Positions 1 to 9,204 of a stretch of 64,000 nt of DNA are shown here, piece after piece. The notes below the pieces were generated by a model. The model did not search any database and was not told the DNA's origin. It saw only the letters and a list, made by a program, of their open reading frames with translations. Made by a program: the position numbers and the translations under genes. The stretch lies in the NCBI RefSeq assembly GCF_963678635.1, contig NC_087065.1, positions 63,142,754 through 63,206,753 of the forward strand. The letters run 5' to 3'. The DNA comes from Symsagittifera roscoffensis. Taxonomy: Eukaryota; Xenacoelomorpha; Acoela; Convolutidae. The first letter of the stretch is position 1, and every line of letters starts with the position of its first letter.

Positions 1-1203
1 CCCTTCGGCTGCGAGGAAATCAAAGTGGTCTATGGAGAAGAGGAAGATAGATCGGCCGGTACAATGATCATACCGAAGTTTCTGGAAGGAACCGACTACG
101 ATAAGCAAGGACCCTCGGGCTCAAAGAAGGATATGTCAGAAGGAGATGACGGTCAGGGAGGAAGCCGTCAAACCGAAGAACCCATGCAACAAGATGCAAG
201 TCAAGCAGATAGGGAAGACGACAAGGCATCGACAGGAGGAATATCCAGCCTGGATTTCAATTTCCTCAGTGACTTTGAGAATAATGCGGATACGTTGGAA
301 GCGGCTGAGCCAGCAGACGAAGGCACTTCGACACTGGAACCTCCGTCAGCCTTTATGGAAATGAAACGGAATTTGCCGGAGAGCAGCTCTCCTGGCAATT
401 CAAGAAATAACGAACAAAGAATCCTCATGGAATCACCTAGAAGGAGAAGAATAGAGGGCTCAGCCAGAGTACCTTTCTTGGGAACGTTGCCCGAAGAAGA
501 GTGGGAAGTACATCACCGAGACCATGAAAGTAGGACGGGATGTAGATTGGACAGAATGGCGTTCATGGAAGAAGTCTGGACAGTAATTCAGAGCTATGGG
601 ACCCAGTCTATTTTGAAAACAGGTCTCAACCGACCGTTGATGCGGGAAGTCCTTGACAAACTTGATGAGTGTGAAGGTAGATTGAGTGAGTTGTTGATTG
701 ACTCAGTCACTGATGAAAGTGAAGCGAATTCTCCCATCAAGATGACACCGCAGGACGATAAAGGAGAGGTGGTGTATCTGTCAAGAACCAGGAGAGGAAC
801 GATGCGATCGAAGTTGGTGATTGACAAGATCAACGCGATGAAAATGAAGTTAGGCAGCAGAGTGATGCCGAGGAGAGTAGGAAAGACGAAGAAGGATTCG
901 GAGATATCGATGAAAGCTGTCAATTCAGCGAAACGAAAACGAGTCGAAGAAGCCATGGATTTGGGACAAGGTGATTATCAATTACCTGGCACGAACAGAA
1001 TGTTGACCGATGTAGCGATGGTGCCACCCATTCTCATGGCAGGAATAAAGTCAACAGGTTACAAATCCAGAAGGAGTGACCGCACTCTGACTGGAGCAAC
1101 CTTAGAAATGGAAATACTCAGCCAATGTGGAGAGAGCACAGTGAAAGACTTTAAGCCATCTCCCATGAATCACGGAAAGGGAAGTGTCGCAGGACAAATA
1201 TAA
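1..1203 (+). CDS. Hypothetical protein, acidic disordered N-terminal half (5' partial)
   Basis: Not recognised. The frame is open from base 1, so the true start lies outside the window; the first ATG in frame is at base 73. The first 150 or so residues are low in hydrophobics and rich in Glu, Asp, Ser, Gly and Gln, which predicts disorder. Basic clusters follow (four Arg in PRRRRIE, and KRKR near residue 310), resembling nuclear-localisation signals. Residues 180-240 have heptad-like Leu/Ile spacing and could be a helical oligomerisation segment. This composition (acidic disordered part, basic patches, one helical part) recalls phosphoproteins of negative-strand RNA viruses, but that is a compositional analogy, not homology. 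It ends at TAA 1201-1203, and the same frame reopens at once in the next entry, so the stop may be a disabling mutation. Confidence 0.5.
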   Translation, partial: PFGCEEIKVVYGEEEDRSAGTMIIPKFLEGTDYDKQGPSGSKKDMSEGDDGQGGSRQTEEPMQQDASQADREDDKASTGGISSLDFNFLSDFENNADTLEAAEPADEGTSTLEPPSAFMEMKRNLPESSSPGNSRNNEQRILMESPRRRRIEGSARVPFLGTLPEEEWEVHHRDHESRTGCRLDRMAFMEEVWTVIQSYGTQSILKTGLNRPLMREVLDKLDECEGRLSELLIDSVTDESEANSPIKMTPQDDKGEVVYLSRTRRGTMRSKLVIDKINAMKMKLGSRVMPRRVGKTKKDSEISMKAVNSAKRKRVEEAMDLGQGDYQLPGTNRMLTDVAMVPPILMAGIKSTGYKSRRSDRTLTGATLEMEILSQCGESTVKDFKPSPMNHGKGSVAGQI

Positions 1204-1206
1204 CCA

Positions 1207-2067
1207 GTGGAATATAACCGACTAACAGTGTCGGAGACTGTGTCGATAGATGAACCCGCCGGTGGATACATGGAGATGTTAGAATACCGAAACTCGGCTA
1301 GAGGGTATGTGATGGCCCTGGAAGACGAAAAGGCCATGGAAGGTTATCTGGAGACGATGTTGCGAGGCACCACCCTCAAGCAGAAGGCGTACGGGACTCT
1401 AGCGTCGTCTGAGATACAGGCAGAAACGATGGAGCAGTTAGTGAGCCTTCCATGGAAAGCAGTGGTGTTACCGTACTTCGAAGAAGAAATGAGGACTGCG
1501 CCAAGAATACACGCTCTCATGGCAGTACCTTACGTGAGAACCGAGTTACAACTGAGGTTTGCCTGGTGCATGATGGGACTGACTCGCGAAGAATATGATT
1601 CAGAAGAAAGGAAGCGGTCAAAAGAAGAGAAGGTTTTCCCTATGACGAACCTGAGGGATCTGATAATCCAAGAGGGAGCAGCGGTAGCGTGTGCGAAGCG
1701 GAGAGACGCTCTCTGTTTCATTCGGTTGATGTTAGAGCAGATTTCAGTACCTGCATTGAACACCTGTGTCAAGATGATGAGGGAGGGCGATGAGGGAGCG
1801 AAGGCCTTACTCTTGCTAGCACTGCTGGATATGCAGCAAAGCAAACCGATGAGGGTGAATATGAAAGAACCCGAGGAGTTAGAGCCCATGAGAAAGATAC
1901 ACGAAATCGGGAGATTTTCAAACAAGGAGCTGAGACTCACTAAAGAGTCTATGGGGGCACTGCCGAAATCCAGTGAGTACTGTGGACCGATCAAGAAGAA
2001 GTCGTACAGCTACGTATTCGGAATCATAGCGATTGCTTCTTCGATTACGAGCAGGCAGTGTTGCTAA
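1207..2067 (+). CDS. Hypothetical helical protein, same frame as the preceding ORF
   Basis: Not recognised. It lies in the same frame as the upstream ORF, three bases after its stop, with GTG as first codon, so it is either the continuation of that protein after a nonsense change or a separate gene starting at an internal ATG (1270 or 1276). The product is predominantly alpha-helical, mixing charged stretches with amphipathic segments (for example the Ala/Leu-rich AKALLLLALLDM in the second half). No signal peptide or clear membrane span. The frame is lost near 2050, where the next ORF takes over in frame 3 with a 10-base overlap. That change could be a -1 frameshift or an indel. The codon choice, avoiding T, matches the rest of the block. 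Confidence 0.45.
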   Translation: MEYNRLTVSETVSIDEPAGGYMEMLEYRNSARGYVMALEDEKAMEGYLETMLRGTTLKQKAYGTLASSEIQAETMEQLVSLPWKAVVLPYFEEEMRTAPRIHALMAVPYVRTELQLRFAWCMMGLTREEYDSEERKRSKEEKVFPMTNLRDLIIQEGAAVACAKRRDALCFIRLMLEQISVPALNTCVKMMREGDEGAKALLLLALLDMQQSKPMRVNMKEPEELEPMRKIHEIGRFSNKELRLTKESMGALPKSSEYCGPIKKKSYSYVFGIIAIASSITSRQCC

Positions 2068-2522
2068 GATTCTGGACGTCGAGAATTGTAACGATTAAGA
2101 GCGCTACCAATCCTCAGACCAAATTAGGACTGGTCTTGGAAGAAGAGGTGACTGCACCTTCCGTACCAAAATCCGACAAAAGAGTGGAGTTTGGGTTGGG
2201 ATTCTCAGATGAATTACTAAGAACGAGCTTGATGGCAGTGTGGGAATTGATGAGGCCATCATGGTGTCCTAGTCCCAGCAATGACTCAATATTACGGGCA
2301 ACACAAGACGTGCAGAGGGAGCTGAATGCAGACTGCAACCTGCGTGACCTGAACATCATATATAATGTGATGATAACAGCCTCTAGGAGCAACGGGGAAG
2401 ATAAAGTGGAGTTGCCTGGCTGGGGACCAGAAGACTGGGTCAAACCTGGTAGCTGTCTGGCGGAAGTCTGTGGACTGGAGGGTCACGTTCGTGGAAGTCT
2501 GGACTGTGTGACAAGCAATTGA
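2058..2522 (+). CDS. Hypothetical protein fragment in frame 3
   Basis: Not recognised. It overlaps the end of the preceding ORF by 10 bases in another frame and shares its composition, so it is probably a continuation after a frameshift. The product has a Trp/Pro-rich stretch (WELMRPSWCPSP) and a second one (LPGWGPEDW). It ends at TGA 2520-2522, inside a perfect 13-bp tandem duplication (ACAAGCAATTGAC twice, about 2511-2536). The duplication shifts the reading frame relative to a single-copy ancestor, so it is a direct candidate for a disabling event. Confidence 0.4.
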   Translation: MLLRFWTSRIVTIKSATNPQTKLGLVLEEEVTAPSVPKSDKRVEFGLGFSDELLRTSLMAVWELMRPSWCPSPSNDSILRATQDVQRELNADCNLRDLNIIYNVMITASRSNGEDKVELPGWGPEDWVKPGSCLAEVCGLEGHVRGSLDCVTSN

Positions 2523-2531
2523 CACAAGCAA

Positions 2532-3077
2532 TTGACAGTATTGTTTGGGAATGTCGTGATGAAAGCAAGAACGGAAACGGAACTGATAGCGGATTGTCAT
2601 GGAGGAACCGAGGTGAATCTAGTGACTGCACTAGGGTTCTACAGCATGTTTAGTTCTTTAGAGTCACTATTGAATCTAGAACAGAAACATGAGATGGTCA
2701 CAGCCATCAGTGTAGAAGTATTCCCAGGAGTTCTGCAAACTGAGCAGAAACACATAGGAAAATGGAGGGAAGCGATCGAATCGGAAATGAACATCAGACA
2801 CAGTGAGACTTATTGTAGACCATCAGGAGCACGATATTTGGTGGGCTCGACATTGGCTCCAATGTGCAAGAGCAGATACCCGGTGCATTTCGTAGCTGTG
2901 GATGTAAAGAGTACGAGAACGATCGTGGATCAAGCCTTCTCAGTACCAAAGTGTGCGAGACTAACGAGAATGTCCAAAAAATCTTACGAATTGCTATGCA
3001 AAATGTTCTCAGCAGTTCCAGAGAGAACAAAGAAGAGTTGGAATCGATACTGGGAAGGAAGTTCATGGGATACGTGA
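2532..3077 (+). CDS. Hypothetical protein fragment in frame 3
   Basis: Not recognised. It reopens in frame 3 ten bases after the stop of the upstream ORF, just past the 13-bp duplication, with TTG as nominal first codon; the first ATG is at 2559. Mixed alpha/beta composition with several Cys and no known domain. The last 70 or so codons overlap the next ORF in frame 2 and both frames look protein-like there, so the point of frame change cannot be fixed by eye; it probably lies between about 2990 and 3077. Composition matches the rest of the block. Confidence 0.4.
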   Translation: MTVLFGNVVMKARTETELIADCHGGTEVNLVTALGFYSMFSSLESLLNLEQKHEMVTAISVEVFPGVLQTEQKHIGKWREAIESEMNIRHSETYCRPSGARYLVGSTLAPMCKSRYPVHFVAVDVKSTRTIVDQAFSVPKCARLTRMSKKSYELLCKMFSAVPERTKKSWNRYWEGSSWDT

Positions 3078-3772
3078 GTGGGAACTTCAGTGACTTTGAA
3101 AGACATAAACAGAGAGGATCAACTGTTACAGATTACAATACAGTAGACGAGAAAGATGAGGTCCACCTAGTGATGATGGAAGTGGAACCATTACTGGAAG
3201 CTTCGGGAAAACGTAATTGGAGGAGCATCATGTTGACACATGACGAGTTTCCCTGCCACTGCTTGCTGCAGACCCGGTGGTATCCCAAGCGTAGTAATCT
3301 GGTGTTGATCTGGGACTCTGGAGAGCTGCTCTCCATGGGTTTACCAGACTCATCACAGCCCATAACAATAGTGATAGTGGGAGTTATGATGGCGATACGA
3401 TGGCTGGAAGCTCACGTAAGAGAGAACAATAGACAGGAAGCGCCGACGAGAGAACAGTTGCGGAAATTGGATAGCCTGAAAGATCTAGATCTTTTTGAGA
3501 CAATGTGCAAGATTCTAAGCATTCCGATGGAAGTGAAGAAGATATGGGCAAGGAGACGATTGATGCCATGGTTCAGAGCTAACATAACTGCATGGTTGTA
3601 CGAATATGCTAAGAAGCATATGTCGAAGCACGGCAGAGTGTACAGTGAATATCAGCTGGACATTGGAGTAGCAGCTTTCAAGCGAGCCTCCGTGACTCAT
3701 CGGAATGCAGTGACCACCGCTGTAAAGAGAATTTCCAGGACGAGTGAACGTAGTGGAAAGGAGAAGGAATAG
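2864..3772 (+). CDS. Hypothetical protein fragment in frame 2
   Basis: Not recognised. It spans 302 codons and its first 70 overlap the preceding ORF. If it is a gene of its own, the ATG at 2864 is a usable start; if it continues the upstream frame, only the part after about 3000 is real. Residues 100-180 contain a beta-rich patch with Cys, His and Trp (DEFPCHCLLQTRWYP) followed by a hydrophobic segment (ITIVIVGVMMAIRW) long enough to span or be buried. The C-terminal 120 residues are helical and basic. It ends at TAG 3770-3772 and the same frame continues at once from an ATG at 3773. Confidence 0.45.
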   Translation: MQEQIPGAFRSCGCKEYENDRGSSLLSTKVCETNENVQKILRIAMQNVLSSSRENKEELESILGRKFMGYVSGNFSDFERHKQRGSTVTDYNTVDEKDEVHLVMMEVEPLLEASGKRNWRSIMLTHDEFPCHCLLQTRWYPKRSNLVLIWDSGELLSMGLPDSSQPITIVIVGVMMAIRWLEAHVRENNRQEAPTREQLRKLDSLKDLDLFETMCKILSIPMEVKKIWARRRLMPWFRANITAWLYEYAKKHMSKHGRVYSEYQLDIGVAAFKRASVTHRNAVTTAVKRISRTSERSGKEKE

Positions 3773-4000
3773 ATGTTGAAGGAAGATTTGGAGAGAAACG
3801 TGACGTTGTGTCTCCACAACAGCTTCTGCCGAAACAGAGAATCTAACGTGGATCCTCTACCTTGTTGCAAACAGAGGGTAGAAGAGCAGAAGTGTTGGAG
3901 GACTGCTTCCAACAGCGTCAGGATAGCTAACGATGTGTTGCAAGACACAAAAACTGAAAGTGCAGAGTCAGTGTCACAGGAGGAAGAGATGGAACATTGA
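3773..4000 (+). CDS. Small hypothetical protein, last frame of the block
   Basis: Not recognised. It begins with ATG immediately after the stop of the upstream ORF in the same frame (75 codons), so it may be the tail of that protein after a nonsense change or a short separate gene. The product has an acidic C-terminus and several Cys with no clear zinc-binding spacing. The purine-rich composition stops soon after it, making this the right end of the coding block. Confidence 0.3.
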   Translation: MLKEDLERNVTLCLHNSFCRNRESNVDPLPCCKQRVEEQKCWRTASNSVRIANDVLQDTKTESAESVSQEEEMEH

Positions 4001-4047
4001 CAAGCGGTCGAAGGAACAAGAGGCAAAAAGAAAGAAATTTAGAAGAA

Positions 4048-4071
4048 TTTAGAAGTTTTAGAACTTCTAAA
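4048..4071. repeat. Perfect hairpin after the ORF block
   Basis: TTTAGAAGTT, a 4-base loop, then AACTTCTAAA: a perfect 10-bp inverted repeat 48 bases after the last stop codon. It is followed by an A-rich tract. It may be a terminal or transcript-end structure of the element; role unknown. Confidence 0.6.
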
Positions 4072-5847
4072 CGACGAAAAAAGAAAAAAACAAAGGAGTG
4101 ACGAAGAAGAAGAAATTAAAACTCCGATTGTTTTATGTGTGTGAAAAAACTCAAGTGAGAAACCAAGCAACCAAGTTGTAATTGAAAACTGAAACATTTA
4201 GTTGAGCTTTGATCATTGAAGAATTTGTTGCATTTATAAATTTGCGTTTTGATTTTAGTTAGTGGCTTTAGGAGAATTGATCACTTTGTGGTGATATGAA
4301 AGGCTTGGGTAATCTCTCGAAGAGGGAGATTGTTTCATTGTTTTTTCTAACCACGGAGTTTCTTAGTTTTAACTTTCAGGACAAAAACAAGCGAGATTTC
4401 CGAAGGGAAGAAGCATGGTAGGATAATTTTAGCTTGTTGGTTGGCAGGACTGTCCTGCAAACCAACACCTTTTAAATCTAGGAGAAAAAGTTTTTAATCA
4501 GGACATTGAAATTGGAAGTCGGAAAAGATGTTTTTATCTTAGGTCATATCCTCATTGTGCAGATTTATGAAAGAATTTGAAGGCTATAGTGATGTAGTTT
4601 GATGCCGTTTATATTCTGCAGTGAGTTGATGTGACGCGGATAAAAGTAATTTCGTGCATTTTGTAAATTCTCTTCGATGACACTGTACCTATTTTACGAA
4701 CATTGCGAGATTCAATGACGACATTGACCGGACTATCCGGGGAGTATGTGACATTCGACCAGAATGGACGAAAATGCAAATTCAGCAGATTCGGAATTTT
4801 AGCAGCGAACCTTCCGAATTGACGGTTTTAAGCGATTAACAATGTTACAGGGACGATTAGTCAGATGGTGAAGGTCAAGATATTCTGGTATTTTGAAATT
4901 TCAAAAATTCGAAGTTTGACGTCATATTTCTGAGAAACGTCAGAAACGGCCATTTTGGCAGAAAACCGGAAGAAAAACACAACAACATTAGTTTCGATAG
5001 CGAAAACAACGAAGATTGTGGTTGAAAAAAAACAACGAATTGCAGAAGTAGCAGAGACCGCTCCGAGTTGCAACTATTGTGTCGCTACAATAATTGCAAG
5101 GTCGTTGCGAACAACGGTGAAGGGTGGAAAACCAGCCTTCCGGAAGGAGAATAAGAGCCTTATTTCCCCGGATTCAGGAATCCGGAGGGGTCTCGGGACT
5201 GAAACTTTTATTAACTTATATAAACTTTTAGCTTCCCTATTATGTCCTGCGTTGAATTAATTAACAACTGAATTCATTCTACTAAGATGAGAAGCTAGGA
5301 GTTGGGGGAAAGGGTTGATCCATCTTCGATGGAGATGATGATTTTTATCTACTGAACAAAAACAATAATAAATTAATAAATAGTAGCAGCCCTGTTTTTA
5401 GGAGTGACCTCGTGGTCTGGGGATACTGAGACTCAGCCATGAGCTCACTATTTCTGCATGTAATTAAGTTAATTTGAGCGTTCTGGTCGAAGCCGGAGAA
5501 CAGTAACGTTTTTGTCGACCCGATGTTGAAAAGATCACCAAAAGAATTGGCTTGGTAGAGACGGTGAAAAGCATGTAGAGCTCTGTTTAGACGTTGGCCA
5601 GTCGTCTGAGAACCTAGCTTTATTTTCCGTCGATACGTACTTCCGGGCGAATGTTACATACTTAATAAAAAACCTTACAAATTTTGAAATTACGAACCCT
5701 GTAATTGGGAGCTGTCAGAATAAAATCAAAGGATGCGTTTTTTTTAATGAGGTATTGAAAATTCGAAGCACCGGAGGTTAAAAGGCGTAATGATTTGAAT
5801 TTTTGATTTTACCCATTTGATTTTTCTTTGCATTCACTGCTATTCAG
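4072..5847. other. Non-coding stretch with hairpins between the ORF block and the LAMTOR4-like gene
   Basis: No convincing coding frame. There is a self-complementary CCTTCCGGAAGG at 5136-5147 and a hairpin at 5166-5190 (CCGGATTC/GAATCCGG with a bulged extension of the outer C/G run). A run of overlapping AATAAA-like words at about 5366-5385 could serve as polyadenylation signals for a transcript from the left. A pyrimidine-rich tract and the acceptor TATTCAG close the stretch at 5847. Confidence 0.4.
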
Positions 5848-5852
5848 AATTA
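5835..5852 (+). promoter_or_regulatory. 3' splice acceptor immediately upstream of the LAMTOR4-like ATG
   Basis: The tract TTTTTCTTTGCATTC and the acceptor TATTCAG (AG at 5846-5847) precede AATTAATGG. The exon therefore starts 5 nt before the start codon. Confidence 0.55.
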
Positions 5853-6134
5853 ATGGCCTCGAAGTTCAGCCCTGAACTGTTGCCCAATGAAACTGGGAGG
5901 CTCCACACAAGAACAGAGGGGTCCGTGATACAAAGTACTGGTGATTTAGAAAATATGGACATTGGAGCTGCTGTGTGTAACATAGCTGCACTTGCTGGAG
6001 GCTTGAGGCTCAAAAACCAACCTAACGAAAGATGCTGTAAGATCTCTCTGGTCTTCAATGATTACTCATACAGTTTATCCAACCATGGTACTAAATTTGT
6101 TTATTCTAAAGTTTCCTCGTCTATTGATGGTTGA
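5853..6134 (+). CDS. LAMTOR4: Ragulator complex protein LAMTOR4 homologue
   Basis: Predicted 93-residue protein (human LAMTOR4 has 99). LAMTOR4 is a roadblock-fold subunit of Ragulator, the lysosomal scaffold that tethers Rag GTPases and supports amino-acid signalling to mTORC1. Recognition rests on collinear similarity over nearly the whole length: the segment TEGSVIQSTGDLEN corresponds to the SEGAVLASSGDLEN region of the human protein, followed by the Ala-rich helix, a G-x-RL turn, the strand ISLVFNDYSYSLS and the terminal strand FVYSKV. The N-terminus has the family's usual length, so the ATG at 5853 is probably the true start. A pyrimidine tract and CAG acceptor end at 5847, leaving only 5 nt of exon before the ATG; this implies a 5'UTR intron or spliced-leader addition. 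No clear AATAAA follows closely. The call is by memory of the family, not by a search. Confidence 0.85.
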   Translation: MASKFSPELLPNETGRLHTRTEGSVIQSTGDLENMDIGAAVCNIAALAGGLRLKNQPNERCCKISLVFNDYSYSLSNHGTKFVYSKVSSSIDG

Positions 6135-6511
6135 TGAAGCTAGCTGCGCAGTATGATTGAAGACAACAGGGATTGGAAAACCAAAATTGCTGCAATCCAT
6201 GAGCGGTTTAATGGATATAATGAAATAGGAACACATGAACAATATAGTAACATAGATTACACAGAGAAATGAAGAGGATTGAAAACTGTAACCGTGTCTT
6301 CCGTGAACCGGTACAGGTCGCCTCCTGTTGCGCACGCGCACAACAATCTTCGAAATTTTTGATTATTTCAAATTAAACGGGTGTCCATAGGCAAAAATTT
6401 AAATTTGGTTGAAGTAATACCTATGAGCTTAAGTTCCCCAATGTAATGTATATTATAGGTTGTAAAAATTACTTCGCTGAAAGAATGCATAGATATTCTT
6501 TTGTTCCAATC
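6135..6511. other. 3' flank of the LAMTOR4-like gene
   Basis: No coding signal seen. Weak AATATA-type words near 6239 might act in polyadenylation. The stretch ends where repeat unit A1 begins. Confidence 0.3.
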
Positions 6512-7990
6512 CCTAATTGATAAGCAATTTATTTTTGTAACCGACCTGTCTAACCTTGACCTTAAATGAAAATCTGCCATGTTGGTACACACATATCTTT
6601 ATTCCCGCAGTAGACTAATAATTTATATTTGAGAATGAAGTTTTGTTCTGAGAAATAGTGTATGACAAAGTTTCACAAAATTTGAAATTCCTAAGCCTTT
6701 AGTTGGGTGCTTTCAGGGTACTCTCAGGGGTAGCAAATCTTATCTCCAAATATTACTGCTGAAATCATCTTATTGCCCGCTTGTAATTTTCGAGACATGA
6801 CGTTTTTCTAATGATTTTTTCAAAAGTTTTTAAACAAATATCAGAAGTTTCATAAAATCGAATTTCATAACCATATAGCTGTGTGCTGTCTGAAATCTTT
6901 TTAGTTTTCGTGATACGAGGTTTTTCAATATTTTTTTTTGAAAATTTGAATAAAAAACTTCACGCAGGTTGAAATTCCTAACCCAATAGTGAGACGCTCT
7001 CAGAGTAATCTCAGAGATTGCAAATCTTGCCTTCAGCTTTGACTGCTTCGGCCCTTTTAGTTTCCGAGATATGACATTTCTATACTTTTTCAAAAGTTTT
7101 CAAGTTTGAAATTGTCGAGCCTTTGGTGGGGTGAATTCAGGTTAATACCCGCAGTTGTTGATGTGACCTCTATGCTAATAGATCACCATCTGATTAGGTT
7201 GTATGCTGTCTTCCATCTAAGGTTCTTGTTTCTGAGTTTAAAAATACGAAGATCTGAAATCCACTATTTATGGAGATTCAAGCCTTTTAGTTTCCTTTCA
7301 GTTTACCTTAAAGTTGCAATTAAGTTTTTTTTTCAGTTTTTTATAATCAATTTTAATGTTCATTAATCTGTTTGAAGCATCGGAGGTGAGCTACACGCTA
7401 GTTTTTTTTTATTGCGCTACACGCTCGTTAACCTATATGAATTTTTCTGGCACATTTCAACTATTTTTTATTATTGACTGGACAACTTGTGGCTGCGAGA
7501 CTTGGTAATTTTGTATATTTTGATGTAGCTAGGCTATAAAGCGACAGCTCAATTAAAATAAGAACTAACTTACTGTTTTGGTGTACAACAGTTTTAGACA
7601 AAAAACAGGTTCCTTTACCCGAACAGTTTCATAACGTGTTTCCTACGTGAATTTCACAATTCTGAAGTTATCATGTTTGATAAGTGCACATCGAAAGAGT
7701 GGTGGTTATTTAGCATGCGTCTATTCATATACTAACTATGATGAAGGTGATTTTCCCTTCGGTGCTTTTGAACAATTTTGTATCAGCTGATACATAGGTG
7801 TCAATAAAAATTTTCCTTCATTGGGATTAGAGCAGATGAAGTCATTGCAATAAGTTTTTTTCATGGGATCTTTAAGGGCAACTTTTATTCCCTACATGCA
7901 ATGATCCATCTAGAGATCGCCAACCCTCCTGATACTAGTGCAGTCTTACTTACTACTAGCGCGTATAGTCTACATGCGTTTTTCGTTGTT
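6512..7990 (+). repeat. Long repeat unit A, copy 1
   Basis: This 1.5-kb AT-rich non-coding unit recurs at 9205-10655 with high similarity and at 11340-12425 with lower similarity. It starts at CTAATTGATAAGCAATTT and contains internal sub-repeats of about 150-180 bp, each built of a CCTAA..TAG-GGGTGCTCTCAG core, a CTTC..GACTGCTTCGGCC core and a TTTTAGTTTCCGAGATATGAC core (near 6690, 6870, 6985 and 7115). The 3' part holds the words GTATCAGCTGATACATAGG and TTGGGATTAGAGCAGATGAA. No protein-coding signal: short ORFs inside are not kept between copies. Confidence 0.85.
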
Positions 7991-9120
7991 TCAACTTAAT
8001 GATTTTGAATTTTTTTTTGGCTCTGTGCGTCTGTCAAGTTTTTTTTTGTTGTCTGCACCAAAGTTTTGCTAGCAGATTTAGTCTCTTACCCACTTTGCAG
8101 AAACTCAAACGTAAAAAGTTTCTGGATATATTTCTATTTTCATGCGGCTATTTTAATATTGGAGATGACGGCTTCGTGAAATTGTTTGACTAAGAATTTG
8201 AACTATTCATAATTTCGGCCGAATAGTTCTCTTTATTTCAATTTATTTGCATAACTTCAAAAGCTTAGACTTTTATTGAATTTTGGACATTGTTTCAACC
8301 TTTTCGTTTTTGCCTCATTACGCACATACGTAGCAGAGATTTGTATAATTCGCTAAATAGATCTCCAAAATTTTCATTTAAGGAGCATGATAACTTGTCT
8401 TGTTTGGTTTGCCTGTCTGCCTTGTTTTTTGTCTGTGAGATGATTTCGGTTGCGGTTAGTGTGTAGCGTTTTAACCCTGGCGGTAAGCAAGGGTACTGCA
8501 ATCGAGTATTAGATTTTTTACCATAAATTTTTTTGTTAATTGGACTCGTCTCATTTGGATTTCTGGACTCATCTTTAGTGGTGCTTTGTTTCTTTTGTAA
8601 TTATGCTTGCGATTAGCAGGCCTTATCAAATCGGAATGTAGGCTTTTTTGTTTTTTTTTCGTGTCAACAACTAGTTTAACAAAATCAGTGGAATCAATTT
8701 TGAATTTTCATGAAATTGAGCGTGTCAGCTGCATGACATGCTCAATTTCACAAAAATTCAAGTTTATTTGCTGGGTGAGTACTAGCAGGGTAGTGGCACG
8801 GGGAACTTGGAGCTTTTAATTGTTCTTTTTTTTTTACAAAAATCATTTTTTGGCTCACCTGGTGTCTAAAAGATTGTCGGCCTTATTTACGCTTCGTAAA
8901 TTTTTTTCAGTTGCTTATTTTATTAATTTTTGTAAAAGTATTTCTCAAAAATCTTTCTGCCGATTTTCAAAGAATGAATATCCATAAAAAGGCGCTTTTT
9001 TTCTTGTATGCCTGCATCTCTCCTGGTTCTTTTGGCTTAACTTCTTTGGAAAATCTGCGTGGGGGATAGGAATAATTGAACTGTTTTTGATTTTTTTTTG
9101 TTTTTCTTAAAAAACTAACC
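7991..9120 (+). repeat. Long repeat unit B, copy 1
   Basis: This 1.1-kb unit recurs at 12425-13560 nearly unchanged and in a shortened, diverged form at 11040-11345. Landmarks: TGTGCGTCTGTCAAG, GGAGATGACGGCTTCGTGA, ACGCACATACGTAGCAGAG, GCATGACATGCTCAATTTC and CCTGCATCTCTCCTGGTTC. No conserved ORF; one short frame (7999-8193) is similar in both full copies but differs by indels. Confidence 0.85.
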
Positions 9121-9204
9121 TACTAAATCTGAATTGTTGGTGAAATGAAAAGAACGAATGTAAAAACTTTTCCTCCAAAAGCGGATACGCCAAAATTTTT
9201 TCGA

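Larger units (their letters stand above)
1..4071 (+). mobile_element. Foreign-looking block of reading frames, possible decayed viral or mobile element
   Basis: Seen: about 4 kb of nearly continuous + strand coding-like sequence. It runs in frame 1 (1-2067), then frame 3 (2058-3077), then frame 2 (about 2864-4000), with in-frame stops at 1201, 2520 and 3770. The + strand is rich in A and G, poor in T, and clearly less AT-rich than everything after 4100. No introns are evident. Frame 1 is open at base 1, so the element continues to the left. The products show no motif I recognise: no reverse transcriptase, integrase, CCHC knuckle or polymerase motif. Inference: a captured multi-gene element, possibly of viral origin, decaying by frameshift and nonsense changes. 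Alternatives are the non-polymerase part of a large transposon, or several small intronless genes. The right limit is set at the hairpin after the last ORF and is approximate. Confidence 0.45.
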
